A stretch of 51,954 nt of DNA from Prevotella pectinovora (GTDB lineage: Bacteria > Bacteroidota > Bacteroidia > Bacteroidales > Bacteroidaceae), in the NCBI RefSeq assembly GCF_000834015.1, contig NZ_JXQI01000053.1:1-51954 (forward strand), in the 5' to 3' direction. The position numbers and the translations under genes are program-made. This document shows, piece by piece, positions 50,368 through 51,954 of the stretch (positions within the stretch are counted from its first letter, which is position 1; the number at the start of each line of letters is the position of its first letter). The notes under the pieces were generated by a model. That model was not told where the DNA came from, did not search any database, and saw nothing but the letters and a program-made list of their open reading frames with translations.

Positions 50368-51120
50368 TTGGAAGATAACACCAAACAGCCTTTAACGGCT
50401 GACGCTTCATTGTATAATGGGCAACCTACTGACACAGGTTCTTCGTGTCCAAGTGCAAGACTTACCTCTTGTACGCCCTCCATCTCAAAGAACAAAGGTG
50501 GGGTGTCGGTAGAGAATGTGCCTGATGCAAGTAAGCAATGGTTCGTTCTGCGAGATTCGTATGGGCGTATTGTCAAGGCTAAAGAATTTGCAGAAGCTAA
50601 AGGCTTGGTATGCTATGTTCCTTTGCGATACAAAGAAGTAAGGAAGCAAGGAAAGAAGCGAATCATAACAGAGCCTCTTCTCTCCTCATTTCTCTTTGTT
50701 CATGCTACAGCAGAACAAGTTGAAACATTGCTCTATGAAATCAAAGTAAGTACTAATGAAATCAGAAATCTACTAAGTTATTATTTCGACCACACTCCCC
50801 AACGTCAAGACTTTCCCGACCGTAATCCTCCACTTACCATATGTGATGAGACGATGAATAACTTCATCAAACTAATATCTATCAAGAATCCGCACATAAT
50901 CCCTGTTACAACAGAAATTATCCCATATAAATTAGGCGATATGGCCATTGGGACCGAAGGAGATTTTAAGGACATTCATGGCAGAGTGGCACGCATTGCC
51001 GGACAACAGCGAGTAATAGTAGAGCTGTTCAGCGGATGTTTGGTGACGACGGCATATATACCGAAGGAGGAGAAGGAAAAGAAAAATCAAGAACGCTGCT
51101 TGATTAACGCAACAGGTTAA
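50368..51120 (+). CDS. UpxY-family NusG-like transcription antiterminator
   Basis: The frame opens with a TTG at 50368 and encodes 250 residues. The first 50 are Ser/Pro-rich and of doubtful significance, so an internal start near 50506 is possible. The NusG N-terminal domain begins at KQWFVLRDSYGRIVKAKEFA and includes PLRYKEVRKQGKKRIITEPLLSSFLFV. A KOW-like end (LGDMAIGTEGDFKDIHGRVARIAGQQRVIVELF) follows. UpxY proteins bind RNA polymerase and prevent early termination of a capsule or exopolysaccharide operon. Here the next gene is a DUF2971 gene, so any surface-polysaccharide locus must lie beyond the window. Confidence 0.8.
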   Translation: MEDNTKQPLTADASLYNGQPTDTGSSCPSARLTSCTPSISKNKGGVSVENVPDASKQWFVLRDSYGRIVKAKEFAEAKGLVCYVPLRYKEVRKQGKKRIITEPLLSSFLFVHATAEQVETLLYEIKVSTNEIRNLLSYYFDHTPQRQDFPDRNPPLTICDETMNNFIKLISIKNPHIIPVTTEIIPYKLGDMAIGTEGDFKDIHGRVARIAGQQRVIVELFSGCLVTTAYIPKEEKEKKNQERCLINATG

Positions 51121-51180
51121 ACACTATATAATAAATGAAATAAGCAATTCTCCTAACATAGAATAAAAATATACAATCAA

Positions 51181-51954
51181 ATGATGAAAGAAGAATTCAT
51201 GAATATGAAAAAGTTGTATCATTACACAAAGTTTGATACAGCAATTAAAATATTGGAATCCCATAGTCTAAGATTTGGAAGGTTGCATAATATGAATGAC
51301 ATTCATGAAAATGACAAACTTTCCTATGTCGACACAACAGGAACTCTTATCAATAGTTTTCCATCCGATGTATTGGATGCAATAGATTGTGAGATGGCAA
51401 AATATCGACAGATTAGCCTTACCGCAGATGATAACAAACAGGATAAATTGGGGTTCGACCTTCATCAAATGTGGGGACTTTATGCCGATAAAGGCCAAGG
51501 CATCTGTCTCGTATTTGACAAGGACATATTATGCAAACAAATTGATGATGCCGTTCTGCACAAAATTGTATCATACGATACCTCTGTAGAATCGTTTTAT
51601 ATCGCAAACTCCAATGACTCTCAAAGTATCCAATGCAACATACAAAAGAAAGCCGATAAGTTATTCTTTCACAAGCGAAAAGAATGGGAGCACGAACAAG
51701 AATACCGATTTATTAAACGCTGTACCAACCTCAATAAAGAGGAATACTTATATTATGGCAAAGCCTTAAAATATATTATCCTGAATTCTGTAATCGAGAA
51801 TACTGATAGTGTTAAGTTTAAAAAAAATGTAGAGAAACTGAATAAACATACACAAAGAGTTCCAATACTGGTATATGGTAATGGATTGCTTGATTATTCT
51901 CTTATTGATATAAATCACACGGAAATAATCTGGAATTCTTCCTATGGATATGAT
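51181..51954 (+). CDS. DUF2971 family protein, cut by window end
   Basis: The frame is open from the ATG at 51181 (in-frame ATGs also at 51184, 51199 and 51205) to the last base, 258 codons. LYHYTKFDTAIKILESHSLR, FGRLHNMNDIHEND, MWGLYADKGQGICLVFDKD and FFHKRKEWEHEQEYRF are the signature segments of DUF2971. The function is unknown; members often occur in defence islands and near mobile genes. It starts 60 bp after upxY in the same direction. Confidence 0.75.
   Translation, partial: MMKEEFMNMKKLYHYTKFDTAIKILESHSLRFGRLHNMNDIHENDKLSYVDTTGTLINSFPSDVLDAIDCEMAKYRQISLTADDNKQDKLGFDLHQMWGLYADKGQGICLVFDKDILCKQIDDAVLHKIVSYDTSVESFYIANSNDSQSIQCNIQKKADKLFFHKRKEWEHEQEYRFIKRCTNLNKEEYLYYGKALKYIILNSVIENTDSVKFKKNVEKLNKHTQRVPILVYGNGLLDYSLIDINHTEIIWNSSYGYD

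Overview
The window looks like a Bacteroidetes chromosome, most likely Prevotella/Segatella-like. The support is SusC/SusD pairs, a UpxY-type NusG, DUF4492 in front of cydA, many promoters of the Bacteroidetes form TTTG-N20-TAnnTTTG, few Shine-Dalgarno sites, and several AAA_14/DUF4143 ATPases. No tRNA, rRNA or CRISPR array was recognised.

Layout. (1) 1-5.6 kb is an AT-rich accessory block: the 5' end of a transposase, then a tight four-gene operon (UvrD-type helicase with an embedded DnaQ-type exonuclease, a membrane-anchored HIRAN protein, a lipoprotein, an unknown protein). (2) 5.7-9.4 kb holds two ATPases, an AAA-ATPase/PD-(D/E)XK protein and a DUF4143 protein, separated by complex intergenic repeats. 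(3) 9.7-30.7 kb is a polysaccharide utilisation locus: GH95, GH140-like, GH78 fused to a sialidase-like module, GH2, a beta-helix lipoprotein, SusC and SusD. The families fit pectin rhamnogalacturonan-II (RG-II) side chains. A second DUF4143 gene with its own repeats and a prolyl-tRNA deacylase sit inside it. (4) 30.9-33.3 kb has a C_GCAxxG_C_C protein and a NUDIX regulator/ADP-ribosylglycohydrolase operon. (5) 33.5-42.2 kb is a defence/toxin-antitoxin island: a decayed HipBST locus without its kinase, an Rpn nuclease-AIPR operon, and a 1486-residue nuclease-helicase-methyltransferase fusion. (6) 42.2-49.3 kb is an oxygen/thiol-stress block, all on the minus strand: thioredoxin, CoA-disulfide-reductase fusion, OxyR, DUF4492, cydA, cydB. 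(7) 49.4-52 kb has repeats, an unknown gene, a UpxY antiterminator and a DUF2971 gene cut by the window end.

The most unusual material is intergenic. Three loci (7.4-7.7, 34.2-34.4, 49.5-49.8 kb) carry the same composite element: palindromes repeating at exactly 22 bp, then 11-bp ATGATACTT iterons, a 12-bp-arm hairpin and a TTAGTCTATAG tail. The palindrome sequence differs at one locus but the period does not. Both DUF4143 genes have arrays of 32-33 bp period at their promoters. All these periods are close to one, two or three turns of DNA, so all units would face the same side of the helix. A third repeat family, with core AACCCAAATCGGTCATTAGG, often overlaps or abuts the stop codons of unrelated genes. 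Two gene systems also deserve attention: the helicase-exonuclease/HIRAN operon and the nuclease-helicase-methyltransferase fusion.
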